Shown piece by piece: positions 24,190-33,012 of a stretch of 64,000 bases of DNA. The stretch is from Melittangium boletus DSM 14713 (GTDB taxonomy: Bacteria; Myxococcota; Myxococcia; Myxococcales; Myxococcaceae): assembly GCF_002305855.1 (NCBI RefSeq), contig NZ_CP022163.1, positions 6,696,292-6,760,291 on the forward strand. Direction: 5' to 3'. Position numbers and translations under genes: made by a program. Position 1 is the stretch's first letter, and the number at the start of each line of letters is the position of its first letter. Under the pieces are notes generated by a model. The model was not told the DNA's origin. It did no database searches and worked only from the letters and a program-made list of their open reading frames with translations.

Positions 24190-26009
24190 TGCAGCGCCCT
24201 CGCATCCTGCGTGCCCGCCGTCCCTTCAGCCGCCGGCTGCTTCGGGCCGTGCTCGGCGCCAACTTCATCGCCGCCCTGCTCGGCGCGCGCTACCTGCAGC
24301 TCACCGTCAGCATGCGGTTGGAGGAGGAGTTCTCGCTCTTCCCCCATCTGATGGGCTCCTTCTCGTTGGCCGCCGTGCTGGTGGTGTGGTTTCTCTGCCT
24401 GCGCCACCTGCGCGTGCTCAGGTCCGTGGAGGTGGAGGACGGCCTCGTGACCGAGGAGAGCCTGGCGGACGCCGTGCTCGAGGTGCACCGGCTCGCGGAC
24501 TTCACCTTCTGCGCCACGCTCCTCGCGTGGTTGCTCGCCTCCGGGCTCGTCAACGCGAGCCTCTGGCTCCATGGCTCCTTCTCCAGCTTCTCGCAGGCGG
24601 TGCACACGGGCTGGCCGGGGTTCGTCTTCGGTCCTCTCGTCGCGCTGCTCACCTATTGCATGGTCACCCTGCAGGCGCGTGGCGTGGTGCTGGAGCTGTT
24701 CTCGCTGGGCCTGACGCCGCAAGTGGCCATCAGCATCGCGCCCAAGCGCTCGCAGATCCGCCTGCGGCTCGTCCTCTTCACCGCCATCGTCGTGGTGACG
24801 CCCGCGGTGCTCATCTGGGACGTGTCCACGGTGCTCAGTGATCGGGCGTTCGATCAGGTGCTCGCGGAGACGAGCTCCGCGCGGCAGGTGGACCTGGCCG
24901 AGGCGCTGCGCCATGAGTCGCTCGTGTCCGGCAGTGTGCTGTGCCTGCTGATCTTCGGCGTGGCGCTGGCGGCCGCCTATCTGGGAGGAACCCTCCTGGG
25001 CCGTCCCATGCGGCTGCTGGGCGAGGCGGCCCACCACATCGCCGAGGGGGACCTGAGCCAGCCGCGCGTCATCCCCGCCGAGGACGAGGTGTGGGCCGTG
25101 TCCGCCGCCTTCTCCACCATGCGGACCCACCTGGCGGGGGTGCTCGCGCAACTCCAGCGCGCGGGCAGCCGCATCGGCACCACCACCGGGGAAATCCTCT
25201 CCACCTCCTCGCGCTATGAGGCCGGTGCCGCCGAGCAGGCCAGCTCGTTGGATCAGACGAGCGCCACCACCGAGGAGCTGGCACGCTCGGCGCGGCAGAT
25301 CGCGGAGAACGCGGGCTCCGTGGCGGAAATCGCCCACAAGACGCTCGCGGCGGCCAAGGCGGGCCAGGCCAGCTCCGAGTCCTTCCTGGAGACGATGAAC
25401 CGCATGCGCCACGACAACCAGGCCATCGCCGCGGCGGTGGTCCGGTTGAACAAGCGGGTGCAGCAGATCGGGAAGATCGTCGAGTTCATCAACGGCGTGG
25501 CCGACAAGTCGGACCTGCTCGCGCTCAACGCGGAGCTGGAGGGCACCAAGGCGGGAGAGGTGGGACATGGCTTCTCGCTGGTGGCCGCGGAGATGCGCCG
25601 CCTGGCGGAGAACGTCATCGAGTCCACCAAGGAGATCGAGGGGCTCATCGAGGAGGTGCGGGATGCCTCGGGCGGCGCGGTGATGGCCACCGAGGGCGGC
25701 GTGCGCGCCACCGAGATGGGCACCACGCTCGCGCAGCAGGTGTCCGAATCGCTGCGGCAGATCGTCGAGCTGGCGGGACGCACGTCGGACGCGGTGCGGG
25801 CCATCTCGCTGGCCACCCAGCAGCAGCAGGGCGGCACGGATCTCCTGGCCGAGGCCATGGCGGACATCCTGCGCATCACCCAGCAGAGCCACAACGCCAC
25901 CAAGCAGGTCATCAGCGCCAACGGGGACCTGTCCACGCTGGCGAGGGATTTGCGGAGCGTGGTGGAGCGCTTCCAGATCGACCCCACGGGGACCGGGGGC
26001 AACGGGTGA
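24189..26009 (+). CDS. Membrane methyl-accepting chemotaxis protein (second of two)
   Basis: 606-residue chemoreceptor paralogous to the preceding one: the same six-helix membrane region (RYLQLTVSMRLEEEF loop, then SFSLAAVLVVWFLCL and FTAIVVVTPAVLIWD), a HAMP-like segment (RPMRLLGEAAHHIAEGD), and a signalling domain with the same unusual tip, DKSDLLALNAELEGTKAGE. Similarity to its neighbour is strongest from the tip outward and weakest in the membrane part, consistent with duplication followed by change in the sensed signal. Its ATG overlaps the previous TGA by one base (TGATG), so the two receptors are translationally coupled and probably made in equal amounts. Confidence 0.9.
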   Translation: MQRPRILRARRPFSRRLLRAVLGANFIAALLGARYLQLTVSMRLEEEFSLFPHLMGSFSLAAVLVVWFLCLRHLRVLRSVEVEDGLVTEESLADAVLEVHRLADFTFCATLLAWLLASGLVNASLWLHGSFSSFSQAVHTGWPGFVFGPLVALLTYCMVTLQARGVVLELFSLGLTPQVAISIAPKRSQIRLRLVLFTAIVVVTPAVLIWDVSTVLSDRAFDQVLAETSSARQVDLAEALRHESLVSGSVLCLLIFGVALAAAYLGGTLLGRPMRLLGEAAHHIAEGDLSQPRVIPAEDEVWAVSAAFSTMRTHLAGVLAQLQRAGSRIGTTTGEILSTSSRYEAGAAEQASSLDQTSATTEELARSARQIAENAGSVAEIAHKTLAAAKAGQASSESFLETMNRMRHDNQAIAAAVVRLNKRVQQIGKIVEFINGVADKSDLLALNAELEGTKAGEVGHGFSLVAAEMRRLAENVIESTKEIEGLIEEVRDASGGAVMATEGGVRATEMGTTLAQQVSESLRQIVELAGRTSDAVRAISLATQQQQGGTDLLAEAMADILRITQQSHNATKQVISANGDLSTLARDLRSVVERFQIDPTGTGGNG

Positions 26010-28468
26010 GCGGGCGGGAGAAGCTGCTCAAGCAGTTCCGGGAGCTGGTGGGGGTGCGCCTGGAGCGCATCAACCGCCGCATCGTGGAGCTGGAGGCCGG
26101 CGCCAGCCCCGAGGCGGGCCGCACGGTGTTGCGCGAGCTGCACGGCCTCAAGGGCGAGGCGCGGATGATGGGTTTCGACACCATCAACACCGTCGTCCAC
26201 GAGATGGAGGAACTGGTGCGCTCCACCGAGCGCGCCGAGCATGCGCTGTCCGCGGAGTCCATCGACGCGCTGCTGCGGGCCGCGGACGCGGTGTTGGTGC
26301 TGTCCGGCGCGGCGGGGCAGGAGCCCGCGCAGTCGCCTCCCGAGGTGGGCAAGCTGGTGCGAGGACTGCAGGAGTGCACCCGGGCCGAGGTGTCGGGCCT
26401 GGGGGCTTCCCCGGCCGCCCCGCCCGTGGCGCCGCCCCGCTCGGCAGCCCCGAGCCCCCGCCGCGAGTCCGTGGAGGAGTCCGGGGATGATGTCACGCCC
26501 GCCTGGGGCTCGGCGTCGCTCAACGTGACGGCGCCTTCGCTGGTCTCCCGGTTGGGGCCTCCGGTTCCTCCCGCCATCGCCCCGGCGGCGCCCTCGGTCC
26601 GCGCGCCCCTCGTGGGCCGCTCGATGGGGGTGGAGCCGCCGCGCGCGCCGCCGCCTCCGCCGACTCCGGCCTCCGTCACGGTCGCCACCTCCATTTCCCG
26701 GATGCCGCCCGCGGTGCCCGAGCCACCCGCGCGCACGTCCACCGCGACGGCCGCGGTCCGCACGGGGGAGCGCACGGATGGCTCGGTGCGCATTGGCGTG
26801 GCGAGCCTGGAGCGTCTCACCAGCGCGGTGACCAACCTCACCCAGGTGTCGCGCCGCCGCGAGCTGGCCACCACCCGGCGGTTGGATCTGGCGCGCGAGC
26901 TGAGCCTGCTCGCGCGCTCCGCGGAGGACCTGGGCCCCGCGGGCGCGGTGTTGGCCGAGCGGCTGGGCCGCGCGAAGGAGCTGGCCGCCGCCCTCCATCG
27001 CGAGGAGAAGTTGCTGGCCAACGAGGAGCTGCGCGACCTGGGCTACGTGGCCGACGAGGTGCAGCGCCTGCGCATGCTTCCCTTGTCCGTGCTCTTCGAG
27101 CCCTATCCGCGCATGGTGCGGGATCTGGCGCGCGAGCTGGGCAAGGAAGTGGAATTGGTGGTGGACGGCGAGGACACGCGCGCCGACCGGGCGGTGGTCG
27201 AGGCGTTGAGGGATCCCCTGCTGCACCTGGTGCGCAACGCGCTGGACCATGGCCTGGAGTCGCGCGTGGATCGGGTGGCCGCGGGCAAGCACCCGCGCGG
27301 CAAGCTGACCCTGAGCGCCGCGCGCGATGGCAACCGGCTGGTGCTGCGCGTGGAGGATGACGGGGTCGGCCTGGAGCCCTCGTTGCTGCGCCGCGCGGCG
27401 GTGCGCAAGGGCTTCCTGGACGAGGCCGCGGCGTCGGCGTTGACGGACCAGGCGGCGCGCGAGCTCATCTTCCTGTCCGGCTTCACCTCCCGCGAGGTGG
27501 CCACGGACATCTCCGGGCGCGGCGTGGGGCTGGACGCGGTGCGCAGCTCGCTCCGGGCCCTGGGCGGAGACGTGCTCGTGGCGTCCCACGGGAACCAGGG
27601 CACGCGCTTCGAGCTGCGGGTGCCGGTGTCCCTCACCGTGGCGCCGCTGCTCTTCGTGAAGGTGGCCGAGGAGACCCTGTGCCTGAGCGCCGCCCACGTC
27701 TCGCGGGCGGTGCGGGTGGAGGCCTCGCAGATCCGGGAGGTCGCCGGACGCGGCGTGCTCGAGGTGGATGATCAACCCATGCCCTTCGCCTCGCTGGGGG
27801 CCCTGCTCGGCCTGAGTCCGGAGCAGGAAGCGGGGGAGGGGGCGCTCGTGCTCGTGGTGCGCAGCCAGGGCTCCATGGCCGCGTTGGCGGTGGACCGGGT
27901 GCTCGAGGAGAGCATCCAGGCCATCCTGCCCCTCAAGGGGTTGCTCGCGCACTTTCCCCACCTCACGGGGGCCACCACGCTCGCGGACGGCCGACTGTCC
28001 ATGGTGCTGTCGGCGGCGCACCTCATCGCCAATGCCCGGGGCCTCGCGGGTTTCCGTGGCAGCCGGGCGTCGGCCGTGGTCCCGCGTCCGGCCCCCGCCC
28101 CCCGCCGCCGCATCCTCGTGGTGGACGACTCGCCCCTGACGCGCGAGCTCATCGGCTCGTTGCTCGAGGCCGTGGGGTACGACGTCGTCATGGCCACCGA
28201 TGGCATCGAGGCCCTGGATCTGCTCGCCAGCACCCGGGTGGACCTGGTGTGTACGGACCTGGAGATGCCCCGCGCGGACGGCCTGGAACTGACCCGCCGG
28301 CTCAAGGCCCACCCCACCCACAAGGTCCTCCCGGTGGTCATCCTCACCACACGGGGAGGCGAGGAGGACCGGCAACGGGGCCTGGCCGCTGGCGCGGATG
28401 GCTACATCACCAAGGGTGACCTGGTGCGTCAGGACTTGGTGGACGTGGTGGGCCGGCTCCTGGGTTGA
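26006..28468 (+). CDS. cheA: CheA-type histidine kinase with C-terminal receiver
   Basis: 820-residue hybrid chemotaxis kinase. Domains: Hpt/P1 (1-120) with phospho-accepting His46 in ELHGLKGEARMMGF; a long Pro/Ala-rich linker (about 125-255) where a P2 domain would normally be; P3 dimerisation (about 260-370); the HATPase (N box LVRNALDHGLE, G1 VEDDGVGL, G2 GRGVGLDAV); a CheW-like P5 (about 540-680); and a receiver (700-820) with Asp in TDLEMPRADG and Lys in ITKGD. The fused receiver could act as the output or as a phosphate sink, as in M. xanthus FrzE. No separate cheY is present in the operon. GTGA overlap with the MCP gene upstream. Confidence 0.94.
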   Translation: MSGREKLLKQFRELVGVRLERINRRIVELEAGASPEAGRTVLRELHGLKGEARMMGFDTINTVVHEMEELVRSTERAEHALSAESIDALLRAADAVLVLSGAAGQEPAQSPPEVGKLVRGLQECTRAEVSGLGASPAAPPVAPPRSAAPSPRRESVEESGDDVTPAWGSASLNVTAPSLVSRLGPPVPPAIAPAAPSVRAPLVGRSMGVEPPRAPPPPPTPASVTVATSISRMPPAVPEPPARTSTATAAVRTGERTDGSVRIGVASLERLTSAVTNLTQVSRRRELATTRRLDLARELSLLARSAEDLGPAGAVLAERLGRAKELAAALHREEKLLANEELRDLGYVADEVQRLRMLPLSVLFEPYPRMVRDLARELGKEVELVVDGEDTRADRAVVEALRDPLLHLVRNALDHGLESRVDRVAAGKHPRGKLTLSAARDGNRLVLRVEDDGVGLEPSLLRRAAVRKGFLDEAAASALTDQAARELIFLSGFTSREVATDISGRGVGLDAVRSSLRALGGDVLVASHGNQGTRFELRVPVSLTVAPLLFVKVAEETLCLSAAHVSRAVRVEASQIREVAGRGVLEVDDQPMPFASLGALLGLSPEQEAGEGALVLVVRSQGSMAALAVDRVLEESIQAILPLKGLLAHFPHLTGATTLADGRLSMVLSAAHLIANARGLAGFRGSRASAVVPRPAPAPRRRILVVDDSPLTRELIGSLLEAVGYDVVMATDGIEALDLLASTRVDLVCTDLEMPRADGLELTRRLKAHPTHKVLPVVILTTRGGEEDRQRGLAAGADGYITKGDLVRQDLVDVVGRLLG

Positions 28469-28537
28469 CGGACGTCTGGGGCATCGTCGGTCACATTGGG
28501 TATATTCCGGGGGGCGCGCACGGGGTATGGAAGCCAC

Positions 28538-29593
28538 ATGGGCAAGAAAGTGTCGGTGCTGGTCGTCGACGACTCGCATATCTGCCGACAGCTGATCTGC
28601 GAAGCACTGAGTCGGGATCCGGATCTGGAAGTCGTGGGCACTTGCGACAACGGCAAGGAAGCCCTCGAGGCCGCTCGGGAGCTTCGTCCTCAGGTCATCA
28701 CCATGGACGTGGAGATGCCGGTGATGGACGGGCTCACGGCCGTCGAGCACATCATGGCCGAGGTGCCCACGCCCATCCTGATGCTCACGGCGGATCCGCG
28801 GCAGCAGGCTCCGGAGCTCACGTGCCGGGCGCTGGAGATCGGCGCGCTGGCGCTGCAGATCAAGCCATCCATCGACGCGGGCCTGGAGGCGTGGAACCTG
28901 TCGCGCGAGGTGAAGCTGCTGTCCTCGGTGCGAGTCATCCGCCACATCCACAGCAAGCGCCGGCCGCCGCTGCCCGGAAGCGGGACCGCGCCCGCGCCCG
29001 TGGGCATGCCGTATGGCGTGCTGGCGGTGGCCAGCTCCACGGGCGGCCCGCAGGTGCTCTTCCGCATGTTGTCCGAGCTGCCCGCGGACTTCCCCACGCC
29101 CATCGTCATCGTGCAGCACATCAACGCCGCCTTCTCCGAGTCGCTGGCGGGCTGGCTCGCCAACTCCTCGAAGCTCAAGGTGCGGCTGGCGCAGGATGGC
29201 GAGCAGCTGCTGCCCGGCAACGTGCTCATCGCTCCGCCCGGCCAGCACATGACCATTCCCTTCCGGGGCCGGGTGGCGCTCAAGCCGGGCGTGGAGCGCG
29301 ATGGCCACATGCCCTCGGGCACGGTGCTGTTGGAGAGCGCCGCCAAGGCGTATGGGCGGCGCGCGCTGGGGCTCATCCTCACCGGCATGGGCGAGGACGG
29401 CGCGGACGGGCTGCTCGCCATCAAGCAGGGCGGGGGCCTGACGCTCGCGCAGAACGAGGAGTCGTGCGTGGTGTTCGGCATGCCGGGCGCGGCGGTGGGG
29501 CGCAAGGCGGTGGATCACCTCATCCACGGCGATGACGTGGCGAGCACGTTGATGCGCCTGGTGCGTGGCGAATCCCTGGCCGTGGGGCGCTGA
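28538..29593 (+). CDS. cheB: CheB protein-glutamate methylesterase
   Basis: 351-residue response regulator/methylesterase that removes methyl groups from chemoreceptors. Receiver (1-125): acidic pair VVDDS, phospho-acceptor Asp in TMDVEMPVMDG, Lys in QIKPS. Catalytic domain (155-345): Ser in ASSTGGPQVL, His in VQHINAAFSESL, Asp in LTGMGEDGADGL, forming the CheB Ser-His-Asp triad. The receiver's fifth strand (ALEIGALALQIKP) departs from the common GAxDFLPKP. A 69-base gap separates it from cheA, containing TATATT-like sequence that might host an internal promoter, but no matching -35 is present. The ATG at 28538 begins directly before the receiver. Confidence 0.95.
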   Translation: MGKKVSVLVVDDSHICRQLICEALSRDPDLEVVGTCDNGKEALEAARELRPQVITMDVEMPVMDGLTAVEHIMAEVPTPILMLTADPRQQAPELTCRALEIGALALQIKPSIDAGLEAWNLSREVKLLSSVRVIRHIHSKRRPPLPGSGTAPAPVGMPYGVLAVASSTGGPQVLFRMLSELPADFPTPIVIVQHINAAFSESLAGWLANSSKLKVRLAQDGEQLLPGNVLIAPPGQHMTIPFRGRVALKPGVERDGHMPSGTVLLESAAKAYGRRALGLILTGMGEDGADGLLAIKQGGGLTLAQNEESCVVFGMPGAAVGRKAVDHLIHGDDVASTLMRLVRGESLAVGR

Positions 29594-29599
29594 GCCGCG

Positions 29600-30895
29600 G
29601 TGCCGCCCTCGCCTCCGTCCCGCTTCAACCCGTTCCACGCGCTCGTGGCGCGGCGCTCGGGCATGGCCTTGAGCGATCTGCAGTGCCGCCGGCTCGACGA
29701 GAAGCTGGCGGCGCGGCCGGGTGGGGCGAGCGCGCAGCGGTTGCTGCACCTGCAGTCACCCCAGGGCAGCGCGGAGCTGGCCGAGCTCATCGACGTCATC
29801 ACCGTGCAGAAGACGGAGCTGTTCCGCGACGAGTCCCAGCTGGAGGCGCTGCGCACGCACGTGCTGGCGCCGCTGGTGGCCCGGGTGCGCCGGCCCTTGC
29901 GGTTGTGGAGCGCCGGCTGCGCCACCGGTGAGGAGGTGGCCACGCTGCTCGTGCTGCTCGCCGAGGTGGGGGCGGATCCCTCCAGCACGGTGCTGGGCAC
30001 GGACATCTCGGAGACGGCCATCCAGCGCGCCCGGGAGCTGTGCTTCAGCGCGGAGCAGATGCAGCGGGTGCCCGTGAGCGCGCGCGATCGCTGGTTCGTT
30101 CCCGTGGGCGCTGGCCGCTACTCCCTGGTGGCGTCCCTCAAGGAGCGCGGCAGCTTCCTGTGCCACAACCTCATGGACACGGCCTACCCCTCGCCCGTGG
30201 AGCGTCAGGGCTTCGACGTCATCGTCTGCCGCAATGTCCTCATCTATTTCAGTCCCGAGGCCTTCACGCGGGTGGTGTCCGCCTTCTGTGAGCGGCTCGC
30301 CTCCGATGGCCTGTTGGTCCTCTCCTCCACCGAGCCCCTGCTGAACACCCCTCCGGGGCTGCGCACCCTGCGCTTCGATGAGGCCTTCTTCTATGGCCGG
30401 GCTCCTCCGCAGCCCGCCGCTCCTCCTGCCGCGCCCTCGAGTTCGGGACGTTTTCCCTCGGTCGCATCGGGCTCGGGACGTTTCTACTCCGTGAGTACCC
30501 CGGTGTGTCCTCCTCCTCCTCCGGAGTCACTCGCCCCTTCTCCCTCGCGACCGGGAGGCGGTGCGCTGGCGCATGTGGAGGCGGACGCGCTCTTCAGCCT
30601 GGTGCTGGAATGGGCCGCCTCGGGCGGTCAGGCGACTCCCCAGACCGAGGAGACGCTGCGGCGCTGTCTCCGGTTGGACCCGGATCTCGCCGCGGCCCGC
30701 TACCTGCTGGCCATGGTGTGCGAGCAGCGCAACGCCCTGGGCGAGGCCACCGGGGAGTACCGGCGCGCCTTGCGTTCCCTGGAGGAGGGCCGGGCGCGCG
30801 CCACGCCCTTCTTCCTCAACAACGCCCGGCTCCAGGTGGCGTGCGCCCGGGCGATCGAGCGCATGGAGCGCTCCGGCTCCGCTTCCTCTCGTTGA
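29600..30895 (+). CDS. cheR: CheR methyltransferase with C-terminal TPR-like extension
   Basis: 431-residue chemoreceptor methyltransferase. The N-terminal helical domain and SAM-binding domain carry TVQKTELFRD (FFRD-type motif), LWSAGCATGEEVATL (SAM loop) and FDVIVCRNVLIYFS. After a Pro/Ser linker (about residues 272-320), the last 110 residues are helical with a TPR-like repeat pattern (CLRLDPDLAAARYLLAMV). CheR-TPR fusions occur in other myxobacterial chemosensory clusters, where the TPR controls receptor interaction. GTG start six bases after the cheB stop; last chemosensory gene of the operon. Confidence 0.92.
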   Translation: MPPSPPSRFNPFHALVARRSGMALSDLQCRRLDEKLAARPGGASAQRLLHLQSPQGSAELAELIDVITVQKTELFRDESQLEALRTHVLAPLVARVRRPLRLWSAGCATGEEVATLLVLLAEVGADPSSTVLGTDISETAIQRARELCFSAEQMQRVPVSARDRWFVPVGAGRYSLVASLKERGSFLCHNLMDTAYPSPVERQGFDVIVCRNVLIYFSPEAFTRVVSAFCERLASDGLLVLSSTEPLLNTPPGLRTLRFDEAFFYGRAPPQPAAPPAAPSSSGRFPSVASGSGRFYSVSTPVCPPPPPESLAPSPSRPGGGALAHVEADALFSLVLEWAASGGQATPQTEETLRRCLRLDPDLAAARYLLAMVCEQRNALGEATGEYRRALRSLEEGRARATPFFLNNARLQVACARAIERMERSGSASSR

Positions 30896-30920
30896 AGGGC
30901 GGGCATAGGATGCGCCCCCT

Positions 30921-31766
30921 ATGAGAAGGCTCGCCCTGATCGCCCTGCCGCTCGCCATCTCTGGCTGCTTCTACCCCGCGAGTCGCGGACGGACGCTGGA
31001 GTCCCGGCTCGAGCGGATCGACACCACCCAGGCCCAGCTCCAGGAGGAGATCAAGCGCACGCGCGAGCAGCTCGACGCCACGCTGCCGCGCATCGACGAG
31101 AAGATCGCCGAGGTCTCCAAGGCCCTGCAGAGCCTGGACACCGCGTCGCGCCGCTCCGGCGCGGACATCGGCATCCAGTTGCAGAAGACGGTGGAGGACC
31201 TGGCCCAGCTGCGCGGCCAGGTGGAAACGTACCTCCACAAGATTGGAGAGCTGGAGTCGGCGCTCGCCCGCGCCAGCGAGGACACCGACAAGCGGCTGCT
31301 GGCGCTCAAGGGCGAGGAAGCCCTCAAGGAGGCCGAGGCCCGCAAGAAGGCCGAGGAGCTCAAGCGCCCCACGGACAAGAAGGAGTTCCTCGCGCTGGCC
31401 CAGTCCAAGGCCAAGGCGGGGGACATGACCGTGGCCCGGCAGCTCTACAACGAGTTCATCAAGAAGTGGCCCAAGGACGCCCTCGTCGCCGACGCCCACT
31501 TCGGGCTCGGGGAGAGCTACTTCACCGAGGACAAGTGCCGCGAGGCGCTCTTCGAGTACGGCAAGCTCCTACAGGAGTACCCCAAGGCGGAGGCCACGCC
31601 GGGTGCCTACTTGCGCTCCTCGGAGTGTTTCAAGAAGCTGAAGATGCAGGAGGAGTCGCGGCTGGCGCTCGAGGAGCTCGTCAAGGGCTACCCGAAGTCC
31701 GAGGCGGCCAAGACGGCCAAGAGCCGGCTCGCGGAGCTGGACAAGGCGAAGAAGGGGAAGAAATGA
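30921..31766 (+). CDS. CpoB/YbgF-like coiled-coil TPR lipoprotein
   Basis: 281-residue periplasmic lipoprotein. The signal peptide ends in LAISGC (Cys16); a coiled coil follows (about 25-150), then three TPR units (about 160-260; motifs SKAKAGDMTVARQLYNEF and DAHFGLGESYF). This order matches the Tol-Pal-associated protein CpoB/YbgF, which coordinates outer-membrane constriction with peptidoglycan synthesis. However, the usual tolQRAB-pal neighbours are absent; the gene sits between a chemosensory operon and a UshA-like selenoprotein gene, and the assignment rests on architecture only. Its TGA overlaps the next gene's ATG (ATGA), so the two are translationally coupled. Confidence 0.8.
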   Translation: MRRLALIALPLAISGCFYPASRGRTLESRLERIDTTQAQLQEEIKRTREQLDATLPRIDEKIAEVSKALQSLDTASRRSGADIGIQLQKTVEDLAQLRGQVETYLHKIGELESALARASEDTDKRLLALKGEEALKEAEARKKAEELKRPTDKKEFLALAQSKAKAGDMTVARQLYNEFIKKWPKDALVADAHFGLGESYFTEDKCREALFEYGKLLQEYPKAEATPGAYLRSSECFKKLKMQEESRLALEELVKGYPKSEAAKTAKSRLAELDKAKKGKK

Positions 31767-32890
31767 GACTGCGTCCATGGCTGCTCGCGCTGCTGGCACT
31801 CGTGCTCACGCCCTGGGTGGCGAGCGCGGCGCCCAAGCAGGTGGTGCTGCTCTTCACCGGAGACAATGGGGGCGAAATCGCCCCCTGTGGTTGACGCCAC
31901 AACCCGTCTGGCGGTCTGGCCAGACGAAAGACGGTCTTGTCGCGGGAGCGCGCGAAGGGGCCGGTGCTGGTGCTGGACGCGGGAAACGCTCTGTTCAAGA
32001 ACGCCACTCCGGGGACGGATCCCCAGGAGAAGGCGCGTGCCCTTCTCTTGCTCGAACAGATGGAGGCCCTGGGGACCTCGGCCATGGCCGTGGGCGAGAG
32101 GGATTTGTCCCTGGGGACGGACTTCCTCCTTCAAGCCCACAAGCAAGCCCCCAAGGGTGGGAAGATGAAGCTCCTGTCCGCCAACCTCGTGGACGCCTCG
32201 GGCGCGCGGCTCTTCGACGCGTCCACCGTGGTGTCCGTGGGCGGGGTGAAGTTCGGCCTCGTGGGCGTGTCCCCCGAGGGCCCGGTCTTCCGGCAGCCGG
32301 GGGTGGTGGGCCGGCCTCCCGTCCCGGCCGCCCTCGCCGAGGCGCGCCGCCTGCGCGAGAAGGAGAAGGTGGACGTGGTGGTGGTGCTCGCCGCCATTCC
32401 GGCCGTGGAGGCCTCCAAGCTGTCCCTCCAGGGGGGCCAGGCCATGGAGTTCATCCTTCAATCCCATGACCGCCGCGCCTCCACCCTGGCGCAGCGCGAC
32501 GACTACGCCTTCGTCATGTCCGCGGGCGAGCGGGGCCGGCAGGTGGCCCAGGTGGTGCTCTCCGTGGCGGGCCACAAGGGTCCCTTCTCGGACCTGTCCG
32601 CGGTGGAACGCGCCCAGCAGAGCCTCAAGGTCATCGAGCAGAACCTCCAGCAGGCGAAGCAGAGCCTCGCCGCCGCCAAGGACGAGTCGGTCCGCGGCAC
32701 CTGGAAGGAGACGATCGCCGGCCTGGAGGCGCGCAAGAAGGAGCTGGCGGCGTTCCAGGGCCCGAGCGGGAAGGGGAGCGAGCGCACGCTCCGCTTCTCG
32801 TATGTCGCCCTGGGGAGCGATGTCCCGGATGATCCCGAGCTCAAACAGCGCGTGGAGCGAATCGAGCCGCCGGGATCCGCATCTCATTAG
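31763..32890 (+). CDS. UshA-like phosphatase-fold protein, probable selenoprotein (in-frame UGA, Sec44)
   Basis: One continuous reading frame of 375 residues if the TGA at 31892-31894 is read as selenocysteine. A signal peptide (cleavage near SA/AP, residue 22) is followed by LLFTGDNGGEIAPCG-Sec-RHNPSGGLARR, the spot where cysteine homologues have Cys-Gly-Cys. The remaining protein follows the 5'-nucleotidase/UshA calcineurin-like fold (LVLDAGNALF, AMAVGERDL, FGLVGVSPEG), but the usual metal ligands (D-x-H, GNHE) are replaced, so it is probably not a classic nucleotidase. A late coiled coil (about residues 275-335) is present. The Cys-Gly-Sec pair suggests redox chemistry in the periplasm (inference). 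A SECIS-like hairpin follows the UGA at the correct distance. The alternative is a nonsense pseudogene, but the frame stays open and well conserved on both sides. Confidence 0.82.
31892..31926 (+). promoter_or_regulatory. UGA selenocysteine codon with bacterial SECIS-like hairpin
   Basis: After the UGA (31892-31894) and ten bases, a perfect 7-bp stem CGTCTGG/CCAGACG (31905-31911 with 31920-31926) closes an 8-base loop, CGGTCTGG. The loop contains GGUCU, as in the E. coli fdhF SECIS, with the two G at the same distance from the UGA as I recall for that element. This is where SelB binds to deliver Sec-tRNA. Confidence 0.8.
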
Positions 32891-32916
32891 ACGGAACCAA
32901 GGCCCGGTCTCGGGTC

Positions 32917-32945
32917 TTGTGCCCAGGCCGGTGCGCCGTTATAAG
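32917..32945 (+). promoter_or_regulatory. Promoter of rpmE
   Basis: TTGTGC (32917-32922), a 17-base spacer, then TATAAG (32940-32945; five of six matches to the -10 consensus), 68 bases before the rpmE start codon. Confidence 0.6.
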
Positions 32946-33012
32946 CGTCGGCCTACCTCTAGAACGCCAGACCTCCTACCCTCGGGTGGGGGCAAGGCGC
33001 AGGGAGTTGAAC

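Noticed and set aside
28469..28537. Internal promoter between cheA and cheB (TTGACG ... TATATT)
   Set aside because: The elements are about 30 bases apart, far from the 16-18 needed, and nothing at the right distance resembles a -35.
31892..31894. Reading the UshA-like gene as two separate genes or a plain pseudogene
   Set aside because: The second part has no start with a ribosome-binding site, the frame does not shift, and a SECIS-like hairpin sits at the right place; Sec insertion explains everything with one assumption.
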